Assembly: GCF_000282135.1 (NCBI RefSeq)
Contig: NZ_AKJW01000113.1
Location: forward strand, 1-64,000
Reading direction: 5' to 3'
Length of the DNA stretch: 64,000 nt
DNA from: Herbaspirillum sp. CF444
GTDB lineage: Bacteria > Pseudomonadota > Gammaproteobacteria > Burkholderiales > Burkholderiaceae_D
Position 1 is the stretch's first letter, and each line of letters begins with the position of its first letter. Position numbers and translations under genes: made by a program. The notes under the pieces are model-generated. The model searched no databases. It was not told the DNA's origin and saw only the letters and a list, made by a program, of their open reading frames with translations. Positions 35,500-44,684 of the stretch are shown in pieces.

Positions 35500-36468
35500 A
35501 TGAAAGAAAAGATTGAGCTTCTATATCAAATGAAGCTTATTCGCGCCGCCGAAATGGAGATCAGCGCCAGGTACTCCAATGGGAAAATGCGTTGCCCAAC
35601 GCATCTTTCTATTGGGCAAGAGGCCACCGCTGTCGGCGTTTGCGCTGCGCTGCGCAAAACGGATCTGGCTGTCAGTACTCATCGTGCACATGCGCACTAT
35701 CTCGCCAAAGGCGGGAGTTTGCGCAAGATGATTGCCGAGATTTATGGCAAAGAAACCGGTTGTTCGCGCGGTCGTGGCGGCTCCATGCATCTGATTGATC
35801 TGGACGTCGGTTTCGAGGGCAGCACTGCAATCGTCGGTAATACCATTCCTGTGGGAGTGGGATTGGGATTGGCGATCAGCCTGGCTGGCGACGATAGGGT
35901 GAGCTGTATTTTCGTCGGCGACGGCGCGACAGAAGAGGGCGTCTTTTACGAATCGGTAAATTTTGCCGTTGTACGCAATCTGCCGATATTGTTTTTGTGC
36001 GAGAACAATCAGTACTCCGTTTACTCCGGCTTGTCTGTGCGCCAGCCCAAAGGGCGGGTGATACATGAAATGGCGCAGAGTCTTGGATTGCAGTCCCACT
36101 ACGCGGACGGCAACGATATTCTGGCGGTGAAAGACGTCGTTCAAGTCGCCGTTCAAAACATCAGAAATAAAAGAGGACCTCAATTTGTTGAGTTGTCCAC
36201 TTATCGTTGGCTGGAGCATTGCGGCCCCAACTATGATAACCACATCGGATATCGCGAAGAGGCCGAGTTTCAGGCATGGAAGGCGAGAGATCCCGTGATG
36301 CTGTTTGAGCAGGCGCTCAGGACGAGCGGCCTGCTGACGGATGAAATGGAACATGAAATTGATGCCCGGGTACGAAGCGAGGTTGAAGAGGCATTCCAGT
36401 TTGCAGAGAGCTCACCGTTTCCTGATTTGAGTACGGTTGATCACTATATTTATAAGCAGGTGAACTAG
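35500..36468 (+). CDS. TPP-dependent E1 alpha-subunit-like protein
   Basis: 322 residues, homologous to the alpha subunit of pyruvate/acetoin dehydrogenase E1. HRAHAHYLAKG, GRGGSMH, and the TPP-Mg motif GDGATEEGVFYESVNFA with ENNQYSV are conserved. No E2 (lipoyl) or E3 gene is near. E1-like pairs without E2 in sugar clusters (for example the avilamycin AviB1/B2 pair) add a two-carbon unit to a keto sugar, which is my inference here. The beta gene begins immediately after the stop. Confidence 0.85.
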   Translation: MKEKIELLYQMKLIRAAEMEISARYSNGKMRCPTHLSIGQEATAVGVCAALRKTDLAVSTHRAHAHYLAKGGSLRKMIAEIYGKETGCSRGRGGSMHLIDLDVGFEGSTAIVGNTIPVGVGLGLAISLAGDDRVSCIFVGDGATEEGVFYESVNFAVVRNLPILFLCENNQYSVYSGLSVRQPKGRVIHEMAQSLGLQSHYADGNDILAVKDVVQVAVQNIRNKRGPQFVELSTYRWLEHCGPNYDNHIGYREEAEFQAWKARDPVMLFEQALRTSGLLTDEMEHEIDARVRSEVEEAFQFAESSPFPDLSTVDHYIYKQVN

Positions 36469-37530
36469 ATGTCGGGACGCTTTATCACTTTCGCGCAAGC
36501 GATCAACGAGGCGCTCTCGCAGGCCATGGAAAACGATCCGAAGGTAATTACCTTCGGGCTTGGCGTCGGAGATCCGAAAGAGATTTTCGGTACGACCAGC
36601 GGCTTGCAGGAGAAGTTTGGCGCGGAGCGCGTTTTTGACATGCCGACGGCAGAAAATGCAATGACAGGCGTGGCTATTGGCGCGTCTTTGCAAGGTTATC
36701 GCCCAGTCATGGTGCATCAGCGGCTGGATTTTTTCTTGCTGGCGATGGACCAATTGGTCAACGGTGCCGCCAAATGGCATTTTATGTTCGGGGGGCAAAA
36801 ATCGGCCTCCATCGTCATTCGTCTGGTCATCGGTCGAGGATGGGGGCAGGGGCCCACCCATTCCCAATCTTTGCACGCATGGTTTGCGCACATTCCAGGG
36901 TTGAAAGTGGTGATGCCGACCACGCCGGCGGATGCAAAAGCGTTGCTGCTTGGTGCGATAGAAGACCCCAACCCGGTAGTGTTTTTGGAACATCGCTGGC
37001 TGCACAATACTACAGGGGAGGTTCTTGAGGCGCCTGTGCCGGCGCCTTTGGGGAAAGCGAGAGTGCGTCGTGACGGTGCGGATGTAACAATTGTTTCAAT
37101 GGGCTTCATGACCGTCGAGGCGCTCTACGCAGCCGATTATCTGGCAGATAACGGTGTATACTGCGAGGTCATAGATTTGACTTCCATTAATCCAATCGAT
37201 TGGCCTTGTTTGCGGGATTCCGTCAAAAAGACCGGGCGTTTGCTGGTGTTGGATACGGGGGCGCTTACAGGATCGGTGGCGGGAGAAATTGTTGCCCGTT
37301 TGTCTGAAGAATTGTGGAGCTCTTTGCGGTCTGCGCCAGCACGCATTGCGATGCCGGATATCCCGGAGCCAACGAGCTTTATGTTGACAAAAGAGTTTTA
37401 CCCTCGTGCTGAGAATATTATTGAAAAAATTCAGCAAATGTCTGGGGTAAAGCAGATCAAGGGAACATTAAACCGAGAAACTTCCTATCCGCACGACGTG
37501 CCGGGAGACTGGTTTACTGGTCCCTTCTAG
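36469..37530 (+). CDS. TPP-dependent E1 beta-subunit-like protein
   Basis: 353 residues, partner of the alpha gene directly upstream. The transketolase pyrimidine-binding domain (MPTAENAMTGVAIGASLQG, with the catalytic-type Glu) is followed by a transketolase C-terminal domain (VTIVSMGFMTVEA; VLDTGALTGSVAGEI). Should form an alpha2beta2 enzyme that decarboxylates a 2-oxo acid. The lack of E2 suggests transfer to an acceptor other than lipoate. The tail SYPHDVPGDW extends beyond the usual domain end. Confidence 0.85.
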   Translation: MSGRFITFAQAINEALSQAMENDPKVITFGLGVGDPKEIFGTTSGLQEKFGAERVFDMPTAENAMTGVAIGASLQGYRPVMVHQRLDFFLLAMDQLVNGAAKWHFMFGGQKSASIVIRLVIGRGWGQGPTHSQSLHAWFAHIPGLKVVMPTTPADAKALLLGAIEDPNPVVFLEHRWLHNTTGEVLEAPVPAPLGKARVRRDGADVTIVSMGFMTVEALYAADYLADNGVYCEVIDLTSINPIDWPCLRDSVKKTGRLLVLDTGALTGSVAGEIVARLSEELWSSLRSAPARIAMPDIPEPTSFMLTKEFYPRAENIIEKIQQMSGVKQIKGTLNRETSYPHDVPGDWFTGPF

Positions 37531-37541
37531 GAGAAGAAAGA

Positions 37542-37862
37542 ATGAATGAATTGGTATACGAGCAACTGATCAAGAATTTCGAAGAATCGCTATTAACCCA
37601 GTTGCGTGGTCATAACAACGAAGCTGGTTTTTTGGAAATGTGGGTGCCGGATCCGGATTCGCGCAAGAGCATCGCCAACATGGTTGAGGCTGCAGAAATT
37701 TACGGGTTGCCGGATTTTGTTCTCACGATCAATCAATCCTCAATCAGCGATGCTCAGTTGAAGATTTTGGCTGAAGATATTAGTGATTTGGCCGATATCG
37801 CTGTAGAGGCAACTGGCGAGATGTATGCGTTGAAATTTAGTCAAATTGGAAGCAAGGCTTGA
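37542..37862 (+). CDS. Small protein of unknown function
   Basis: 106 residues, acidic, no signal peptide or membrane helix. I recognise no family. It has a GGAGAAGAAAG ribosome site and lies 11 bases after E1-beta and 2 bases before the next unknown gene, so it is surely part of the operon. It might be a carrier or accessory subunit for the E1 pair or the radical SAM enzyme, but there is no Ser-type phosphopantetheine DSL motif and no lipoyl Lys motif. Confidence 0.75.
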   Translation: MNELVYEQLIKNFEESLLTQLRGHNNEAGFLEMWVPDPDSRKSIANMVEAAEIYGLPDFVLTINQSSISDAQLKILAEDISDLADIAVEATGEMYALKFSQIGSKA

Positions 37863-37864
37863 GA

Positions 37865-38536
37865 ATGGCATCGATAACTGAAGGATTGGAGCAGTTGAAT
37901 TTGGCGGCTGAGATTGACGGCCGTTCCATTAACGCTGATGTTGTCGAAAATAAGGTTCTTGCGGTTACATTCTCAGGAACCGAGGGTGATGTAGAAACGA
38001 CTATTTTCGATGCCGTATGCAACGCCATGGTAGGACATTCCTTGCGTGAGGCGGCAGAACATTCTGCGCTCTATGCGGCCAGGGAACTGCGTGCTGCAGG
38101 AAAGTTGCCGGAAGAGCGCAAGGGCGGTATCGGTTTGCCCAAGAATTTGAATCCGGACCTGGGCCGCGCTGAAGCAATTTTACGCAAAATGTATCGTGGT
38201 TCACCTTTCTGGGCCCTGGAAGCGAAAGAGTGGAACTACGAAGATCGCGGAATCAGTCCGGAATGGGTTGCTCTGCCGAAACCAGAAAAAAAAGCCAAGG
38301 TTGGTGAATATTTAACGCAGTTCCTGGATGCCGGCAATATTGCGCGAGATTCGGTCGTTCGTTTCGATATCGACAAATATGAGCGTATCGATATACAAAT
38401 TTCCGATTTTGTTGCTATCGCGGATAAGCCTGAGTTGTTAATGGGTTTCGAACGCTACCTGCGTACTCAAACGAAGGAAAGACTTGAAGTTTTTGCATTC
38501 GAAATGAAAGATTTAAATCGCATTCGTCGATTATAG
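37865..38536 (+). CDS. Protein of unknown function in the E1/radical SAM cassette
   Basis: 223 residues, soluble. N-terminal half has a repetitive beta-strand pattern (VVENKVLAVTFSG) then a helix-rich part with one Cys (DAVCNAMVGHSLREAAEHS); the second half is charged. I cannot place it in a family; a faint resemblance to scaffold proteins of the NifU type is not convincing. The ATG at 37865 is chosen over an in-frame TTG at 37859. Location between unknown, E1 and radical SAM genes is its main interest. Confidence 0.75.
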   Translation: MASITEGLEQLNLAAEIDGRSINADVVENKVLAVTFSGTEGDVETTIFDAVCNAMVGHSLREAAEHSALYAARELRAAGKLPEERKGGIGLPKNLNPDLGRAEAILRKMYRGSPFWALEAKEWNYEDRGISPEWVALPKPEKKAKVGEYLTQFLDAGNIARDSVVRFDIDKYERIDIQISDFVAIADKPELLMGFERYLRTQTKERLEVFAFEMKDLNRIRRL

Positions 38537-38544
38537 GAAACGAT

Positions 38545-39669
38545 ATGACCGGACTTACGGAACACGCAGACTTGATTCTTGATGGCACCAAAATTGGTTG
38601 GCACCAAGATCGTATTGAAGCTTGGGAGCGTGGCGAGCGTATCGCTCCTATTACCATTGACATGGCGCTGACGCGCGCGTGCAACTATGGCTGCCACTTT
38701 TGCTACGCCATGTTGCAAGAAAACGATCGCAAGACCATCACCAAGGAAGTGATCACGAATTTCCTGGAGGATTGCGCAGAAATCGGTGTTAAAGGCATTA
38801 GCTTCGTCTCCGATGGAGAGAGCACCATTTCGCCGGTGTTCGTCGATGCGTGTAAAAAAGGCCATGAGCTTGGTCTGTCCATGGCTTGCGGTACAAACGG
38901 TTTTGTTTTGACCAAGCGCAAGCTCGAAGAAGTGCTGCCGTCCCTGACATATCTCCGTATTAATATTTCGGCTGGCGAGCGCGATCGCTACGGCGAAATC
39001 ATGGGTGTCAAGCCAGACTATTTTGATCGTGTATGTCAAAACATCCGCGACATGGTAGCGATCAAGAAGCGTGACAATCTGAAGGTCACCATCGGTCTGC
39101 AAATGGTATTGATGCCGGAATATGCGGATCAGATTTTGCCTTTGGCAAAACTTGGTAAAGAATTGCGTCCGGATTACCTGGTGATCAAGCATTGCTCGGA
39201 TAATGAGGACGGTGATCTGGGTGTCGACTACAGCAAATATGCTGCGATTTACGACACGCTGCGTGAAGCTGAGGCCATGTCTGACGATGAATACAAGGTT
39301 GTCGTAAAGTGGTCGAAGATTGACTCCACCGGTCAGCGCAGCTATCAGCGTTGCTATGGTGCGCCATTCATGATTCAGCTCTCCGGATCGGGTTTGGTGG
39401 CGCCATGCGGAATGTTGTTTAACGAACGTTACAAAAAATTCCATATGGGCAATATTTGTGACGAGCGTTTCCGCGATATCTGGGCTTCGGACCGTTATTG
39501 GGAAGTCATGAACTATCTTGCCGGGCCGGATTTCAACGCGCAAAAAATGTGCGGCTCTCTGTGCTTGCAGCACAAAGTTAACGAATTCCTTGATGGTTAT
39601 CAAAAAGAGCGTATTGCCTTGCCCGATTTGAATGGGAAAATCGAACCCCAGCACATCAATTTCGTTTGA
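38545..39669 (+). CDS. Radical SAM enzyme with SPASM-like C-terminus
   Basis: 374 residues. The canonical CxxxCxxC is Cys46, Cys50 and Cys53 (CNYGCHFC), for a [4Fe-4S] cluster and SAM. SDGESTISP follows as the GGE-like SAM contact. The C-terminal third has more cysteines (QRCYG, APCGM, GNICDE, KMCGSLCLQ), suggesting one or two auxiliary clusters as in SPASM proteins. Substrate may be a sugar, a peptide or a cofactor. It has an AGGAAACG ribosome site and lies 8 bases after the preceding gene. Confidence 0.9.
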   Translation: MTGLTEHADLILDGTKIGWHQDRIEAWERGERIAPITIDMALTRACNYGCHFCYAMLQENDRKTITKEVITNFLEDCAEIGVKGISFVSDGESTISPVFVDACKKGHELGLSMACGTNGFVLTKRKLEEVLPSLTYLRINISAGERDRYGEIMGVKPDYFDRVCQNIRDMVAIKKRDNLKVTIGLQMVLMPEYADQILPLAKLGKELRPDYLVIKHCSDNEDGDLGVDYSKYAAIYDTLREAEAMSDDEYKVVVKWSKIDSTGQRSYQRCYGAPFMIQLSGSGLVAPCGMLFNERYKKFHMGNICDERFRDIWASDRYWEVMNYLAGPDFNAQKMCGSLCLQHKVNEFLDGYQKERIALPDLNGKIEPQHINFV

Positions 39670-39687
39670 GCTTCGAGAAATTCTTCG

Positions 39688-40446
39688 ATGATGGCCGTAG
39701 ACAAAAAGAACACCCAATTTCGCGACGATATCTTTGGCGACTCCGGTTATCGCCGAGGGATTCACTTTTCGGAATCTGAGCTAGGCGAGTTGCGGGAAAT
39801 CATTCACGGCAAGTGGCTTGCCAATCTGGTGCGTGTGAATCCTGCGGAGGCGGTACAGTTTGAACGTACTGCCTTGCATGATTACCACAAGATATCGCAT
39901 TTGATTGATCATCAGTCTGCATGGATTAAAGATGCGAGGCTCTTCAATAAAAATGAAGTCTCCAGAATTCTATCCATGCCTTTTTTTGCCTTGCTGGCAG
40001 AGCAGGTGGGGCAATTCGAAGTTGCCGATATTGAGGGATTGGGTTACCCGGAAATATATTGGCGCTTAGTACGTCCCGGACAGCAAAATGACGTCGCGGG
40101 AGCGCATGCCGATGCCTGGTTTTACGACTACACCAATAATTTGACTGACGAGCAGCAACAGGGGCTTGTCAAGGTGTGGGCCGCCATTCACGTGCAACCA
40201 GGCGAAAGCGGATTGTCCGTTTTGCCGGGGTCGCATCTGGTCGAGTGGCCAAATACGTGGGAGTTGCGACATGGTCGACGCAAGCCGGTGCTGGCAGTGC
40301 CTCAAGAGACGTTGGATCTGGTGACGCTTGATACCAAGGCGGGCGAAGCTGTTGTATTCAATACAAAACTCCTGCACGCAGGTATTCCTCATAATGGCGA
40401 GCAGACACGGGTTAGCATCGAATTTGCAATTCGACTTCTGACTTAG
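39688..40446 (+). CDS. PhyH-like Fe(II)/2-oxoglutarate oxygenase
   Basis: 252 residues resembling phytanoyl-CoA hydroxylase-family oxygenases. Iron ligands: His140 and Asp142 in GAHADAWF, His230 in LLHAGIPH, with a probable 2-oxoglutarate Arg after QTR. PGSHL is the second-strand motif. Two adjacent ATG codons at 39688 and 39691; the start is uncertain by one residue. It closes the cassette; a 300-base gap follows. Confidence 0.85.
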   Translation: MMAVDKKNTQFRDDIFGDSGYRRGIHFSESELGELREIIHGKWLANLVRVNPAEAVQFERTALHDYHKISHLIDHQSAWIKDARLFNKNEVSRILSMPFFALLAEQVGQFEVADIEGLGYPEIYWRLVRPGQQNDVAGAHADAWFYDYTNNLTDEQQQGLVKVWAAIHVQPGESGLSVLPGSHLVEWPNTWELRHGRRKPVLAVPQETLDLVTLDTKAGEAVVFNTKLLHAGIPHNGEQTRVSIEFAIRLLT

Positions 40447-40746
40447 CCGGTTGCGGTTCAGTGAGGAACTCAACTGCCGCTTCCAGCTATATGCAATATG
40501 TCGATGTCTTGGATGTTGCGTCGGCGCAATGTCCGTGATCGCGTGTTTCTGATTTTCACAATCAACATTTAAACCGACAAGCCGCACCTATAAAAAAGGT
40601 CGCGTGTCTCTATTCACACGTTTGAGGAATCATAGAGTGAACATGATGGTATTCCGGATCATCGCCGGGGAGTCCTATGATGCGACAAGAAAAGACAGCG
40701 CAATATTTGCTGATGTGAAGCTTCTCTCTCTCGCGGGAGAGTTGAA
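40447..40746. other. Intergenic region, no supported gene
   Basis: 300 bases with short frames only. Just before the HldE-like gene is a purine-rich ribosome site within CTCTCTCTCGCGGGAGAG, which can fold as a small hairpin partly occluding it. A promoter is likely, but no clear -35/-10 pair is visible. Confidence 0.4.
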
Positions 40747-42231
40747 ATGACCGGCGCCGTTACAGATATTGTGGCCGAGATTCGACAAAAGGCCGGCTCG
40801 CGCAAGCGTATCGTTTTCGTTTCCGGAAATTTCAATACGGTCCACCCCGGACATTTGCGCCTGCTGCGTTTTGCCGCTGAATGTGGCGATTTTCTGGTGG
40901 TCGGCGTGGCGGATAATCACGCCCACGGTACGATCATGTTAAAGGAAGAGTTGAGGCTTGATGGCGTACGCGCCATCAGTTTCGTCGATTACGCTTTTAT
41001 CTTGAGAGTTTCCCCTGAGGAGTTTATCGCGCAATTGCAGCCTGCAATCGTGATCAAGGGGAAGGAGCATGAAACGAAGGAAAACCCCGAACAGAGTGCC
41101 GTGAATGGTTATGGCGGCAAGCTGCTCTTCGGTTCCGGTGAAATGCGATTTTCTTCGATCGACTTGCTCAAGCGAGAAATCCAAGAGGCGAACCTGTCTT
41201 CTGTTTCACTGCCGATGGATTTTCCTGCCAGGCATGGTTTTTCTCGTGCCGACATGCAAGCGACGATGGATAAATTCAAGGGACTTCGCGTCACGGTGTT
41301 GGGTGACTTGATCGTCGATGAATACATCGCTTGCGATCCCCTGGGGATGTCGCAGGAGGATCCTACCTTGGTCGTCACACCGATACAGACGCAACGTTTC
41401 ATCGGCGGGGCCGCTATCGTTGCTTCTCACGCACGGGAACTGGGTGCCGATGTGCGCTATTTCACGGTATCGGGAAAAGATGCGGCAGCACAATTTGCGA
41501 GAGACAAACTCCATGAGTACGGCGTGTACGCGGAAGTATTTGAGGATGACAGCCGGCCAACGACCTTAAAACAGCGCTACAGGGCATCGGGAAAGACACT
41601 GTTGCGTGTCAGTCATTTACGTCAGCACGATATCCATCACCAACTTAGTTTGCAGTTCGCAACAGAGGTTAAAGCCGCCCTGTCGCAGTCGGATCTGGTT
41701 ATCTTTTCCGATTTCAATTACGGATGTCTTCCGCAGAGCATGGTGGATGATTTGGTGGATTTTTGTCGGCGTCGAAAAATACCGATGGTGGCCGATAGTC
41801 AATCGTCCTCCCAGATGGGCGATGTATCGCGGTTTAAAAATACGATGTTGCTCACGCCTACTGAACGTGAGGCACGCCTGGCTGTTCGCGATTTCAATTC
41901 AGGACTGGTGGTATTGGCTGAAAAATTGCGTAAAAAAGCGCGCGCAAAAAACATCATTCTGACGCTTGGCGCGGAAGGAATCATGGCGCATGTCGCGGAT
42001 CCGACAGGAGATGAATGGCTGACGGACCGTCTCCCTGCGTTCAATACGGCACCAAAGGATTCGGCAGGCGCGGGGGATAGTTTGCTGACATGTTGTTCCC
42101 TGGCGATGGCAGTCGGTGCTGACGTTTGGCAAAGCATGTATTTAGGTTCCATCGCCGCGGCATGCCAGGTTGGTCGTGTCGGCAATATTCCGTTGTCTCC
42201 TGCGGATCTGGCGTCGGAACTAAAGGGGTAG
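40747..42231 (+). CDS. Domain-swapped HldE-like bifunctional kinase/nucleotidyltransferase
   Basis: 494 residues carrying the two domains of HldE (heptose kinase and adenylyl/cytidylyltransferase) in reversed order. The nucleotidyltransferase is at the N-terminus (about 20-150; FNTVHPGH with H-x-G-H at 33-36), the PfkB kinase at the C-terminus (about 180-494; GDLIVDEYI, FIGGAAIV, GAGDSLL with the catalytic Asp near 442). Standard HldE has the kinase first. Likely role: phosphorylation and nucleotidylation of a heptose or related sugar with the GmhA-like enzyme at 31516. A separate nucleotidyltransferase follows. Confidence 0.85.
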   Translation: MTGAVTDIVAEIRQKAGSRKRIVFVSGNFNTVHPGHLRLLRFAAECGDFLVVGVADNHAHGTIMLKEELRLDGVRAISFVDYAFILRVSPEEFIAQLQPAIVIKGKEHETKENPEQSAVNGYGGKLLFGSGEMRFSSIDLLKREIQEANLSSVSLPMDFPARHGFSRADMQATMDKFKGLRVTVLGDLIVDEYIACDPLGMSQEDPTLVVTPIQTQRFIGGAAIVASHARELGADVRYFTVSGKDAAAQFARDKLHEYGVYAEVFEDDSRPTTLKQRYRASGKTLLRVSHLRQHDIHHQLSLQFATEVKAALSQSDLVIFSDFNYGCLPQSMVDDLVDFCRRRKIPMVADSQSSSQMGDVSRFKNTMLLTPTEREARLAVRDFNSGLVVLAEKLRKKARAKNIILTLGAEGIMAHVADPTGDEWLTDRLPAFNTAPKDSAGAGDSLLTCCSLAMAVGADVWQSMYLGSIAAACQVGRVGNIPLSPADLASELKG

Positions 42232-42235
42232 CACG

Positions 42236-43063
42236 ATGCGCGCACTCCTGTTGGCTGCGGGTTTTGGCACAAGACTGCGTCCTCTGACCAATTACGTTCC
42301 CAAATGCATGGTTCCTGTAGGCGGTCGGCCATTGCTGGACTATTGGCTTGAGGCTCTGGTCAGTAGCGGCTTCAAAGAAATTCTGATTAATACGCACTAT
42401 CTGGCGCCGCTTGTCGTGGAGTATGTCAATCGGAGCACTTGGTCGCCTTATGTCCGGTTTGTGCACGAATCGCATTTGTTGGGCACCGGGGGGACAATCG
42501 TCGCCAATCAGGCATTTATTGCGGGCGAGTCCGTACTCGTCGCGCATGCCGATAATTTGACCTTGTTCAATGTACCGGCTTTCTGCGATGCCCACCGTCG
42601 TCGTCCGTCCTCGACGGAAATGACCATGATGCTGTTCGAGACGGACGATCCTCGCTCCTGCGGGATTGTCGAGTGCGATGAACGCGGCGTGGTGTCCGCT
42701 TTTCATGAGAAAGTGCAAAATCCACCGAGCAATCTTGCCAATGCCGCAGTGTATATATTCGAACCATCGGTAATCCGATTGATGGCAGAGACGGGAGGAG
42801 ACGGCCTGGATATCAGTACACAAGTGATTCCGTTGCTGACTGGACGAATCAACACTTATCTGAATCAGACATATCACCGTGATATCGGCACCGTAGCGAG
42901 TTGGAAGCAAGCGAACCGGGACTTTCAGGCGACTTCTTTTTCGCCTCAGAATGAGCGCGTCTGGCAGGATATGTGTTTGGCGGATGATGCGGTGCTTCAT
43001 CATGTGCTTTTGCAGTTGCTGGAGGAAGATCCCTCCAGGGGAAATGCGACGACTTCTGCTTAA
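42236..43063 (+). CDS. Sugar-1-phosphate nucleotidyltransferase (HddC/ManC-like)
   Basis: 275 residues of the NTP-transferase fold: LLLAAGFGTRLRPLTNYVPKCMVPVGGRP, then HADN for the metal site and a C-terminal HRDIGTV. Closest in style to D-glycero-D-manno-heptose 1-phosphate guanylyltransferase (HddC) and mannose-1-phosphate guanylyltransferase. It follows the HldE-like gene after 4 bases, so the two probably act on the same sugar. NTP and sugar are not fixed by sequence. Confidence 0.83.
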   Translation: MRALLLAAGFGTRLRPLTNYVPKCMVPVGGRPLLDYWLEALVSSGFKEILINTHYLAPLVVEYVNRSTWSPYVRFVHESHLLGTGGTIVANQAFIAGESVLVAHADNLTLFNVPAFCDAHRRRPSSTEMTMMLFETDDPRSCGIVECDERGVVSAFHEKVQNPPSNLANAAVYIFEPSVIRLMAETGGDGLDISTQVIPLLTGRINTYLNQTYHRDIGTVASWKQANRDFQATSFSPQNERVWQDMCLADDAVLHHVLLQLLEEDPSRGNATTSA

Positions 43064-43144
43064 ACCAGGGGCAGATAGTTATTCGCATAGCAGCGACATG
43101 GCGGTTGGCATCGCAGATATTTGAACTGGAAAGTGCATTAGAGA

Positions 43145-44467
43145 ATGTTAATTTTTCATCGTTTTTTGGAGTGGCTTGGCAAGCGACTCGGTACGGTTAT
43201 ATTAATTCCGCATCCGATTGCAATCGGTACTTGCGGTGAAGAGATCTATTTCGGTCTGTTAAAGGCACGTCGAGAAAAGAAAAAGCTACTGGTTATTCTG
43301 CCGTATCCGCTGTCCGGTCGTTTGCACTTGCAGCTCCATAACAATCGAGCATTGCTTGAATTGCAAACCGAATATAGATCTCGGTTACAAGATAGTTTTT
43401 GGTATGTCCCCATATGCTGGGGTGTGACACTCTATTTTGCTTTCTTTCGTGCGATCAGTATTGTGACGATAAGGCTGTTGGGAATCACTCTTCGAGAACA
43501 ACTTACGATTCCAATGGCTGGTCAGGAAGTCTTATGGCAACCGAAAGGTACGATGAAGAATTTCTCGTGGGATGTGGTTAGCGCCTATGACTGGACTGCC
43601 CAAATGGAAGCGCCGGTTGATATTTCGCTTTCGGAAAGCCAGCAGAAGCAGGCGCGCATTCTGAGGCGAGACATGGGCCTTCCGGCAGATGCCTGGTTTG
43701 TCTGTTTACACGTCCGGGAGGGCGGCTATTACAGTGATCATGATTCATCGGGATCACGAAATGCCACCATTGCAAATTATTTCGAAGCAATTAAAGAAAT
43801 TACTCGTAGGGGTGGTTGGGTTGTGCGTATGGGGGATGCATCCATGACGCGATTGCCCCAGATGGAGCGTGTCATCGACTATCCGTTCACGGCGGCCAAG
43901 AGCGCGATGATGGATCTGTATCTGATCAAGGAATGTCGTTTCTACATTGGCATGTTGTCCGGGATCCTGGATTTGGCAATGTTGTTTCAACGCCCGATGC
44001 TGGTAGTGAACATGTGCAGCTGGTTGCTTGCTTTCCCTCCCAAGCAAAGCGACCTGGGATTGTTCAAACATGTCTACTCAAAGAAGCTAAAACGTTTTCT
44101 CTCCCCTTTTGAATGGCCTCAGTTGGCGTGGGGAGGTCATAGTAGCTTTTCTCCTGAAGAAGAGTATGAGTTTCATGAAAACACGCCTGAGGAACTTCGC
44201 GCTGTTGTTGCGGAATATCTGGATCGTCCAGAAAACTGGAAGCATTCACCGCTGCAAAAGGAATTCAATGCATTGCGTATCAATGGGGCGCGCGAATTAT
44301 TGTGCAGCGAATTCAATCCAGGGGACAATTTTGCGGATATGCTGGCCCGCTACCGTCTGGCCTCTCGTCTTGAGTCGGTTCAGGGGGCGCTTGGCGCTGG
44401 TTTTTTGGAGCGAACTCAGGAGCGGCATATGAATGCGCCGACACAGACACGATCTCTGGCAAATTAA
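43145..44467 (+). CDS. Glycosyltransferase, TIGR04372-like
   Basis: 440 residues. The C-terminal half shows CLHVREGGYYSD, a loop of Ser/Arg/Asn, VVRMGDASM and IGMLSG, which I associate with the TIGR04372 group of putative glycan transferases. The N-terminus has a partly hydrophobic region near 85-115. Cytoplasmic, probably membrane-associated. Sugar specificity unknown. A 217-base gap with no other gene follows, A+T rich. Confidence 0.75.
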   Translation: MLIFHRFLEWLGKRLGTVILIPHPIAIGTCGEEIYFGLLKARREKKKLLVILPYPLSGRLHLQLHNNRALLELQTEYRSRLQDSFWYVPICWGVTLYFAFFRAISIVTIRLLGITLREQLTIPMAGQEVLWQPKGTMKNFSWDVVSAYDWTAQMEAPVDISLSESQQKQARILRRDMGLPADAWFVCLHVREGGYYSDHDSSGSRNATIANYFEAIKEITRRGGWVVRMGDASMTRLPQMERVIDYPFTAAKSAMMDLYLIKECRFYIGMLSGILDLAMLFQRPMLVVNMCSWLLAFPPKQSDLGLFKHVYSKKLKRFLSPFEWPQLAWGGHSSFSPEEEYEFHENTPEELRAVVAEYLDRPENWKHSPLQKEFNALRINGARELLCSEFNPGDNFADMLARYRLASRLESVQGALGAGFLERTQERHMNAPTQTRSLAN

Positions 44468-44684
44468 CTCAAAATTTGGCAGCGCGAGCTTCTCTTGAGG
44501 GGCACTCAATGGCCAAATCCAAACCGCCCGTCGCCTCTTTAATAATGGTTGCCTGCCTAGGTGCAGTGAATGTGAAGAGCGTGAGTGTGGCGCTTCTATT
44601 TTGGTAAGAACACTCAATATGACGATTACCCCTCTTGAAATCGATGCATCTCATTTGCGATAAGTTACTGCTAAATAATTTAAG

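Noticed and set aside
35500-37530. Housekeeping pyruvate or acetoin dehydrogenase complex
   Set aside because: No E2 or E3 gene follows, and the surroundings are glycan-biosynthetic.
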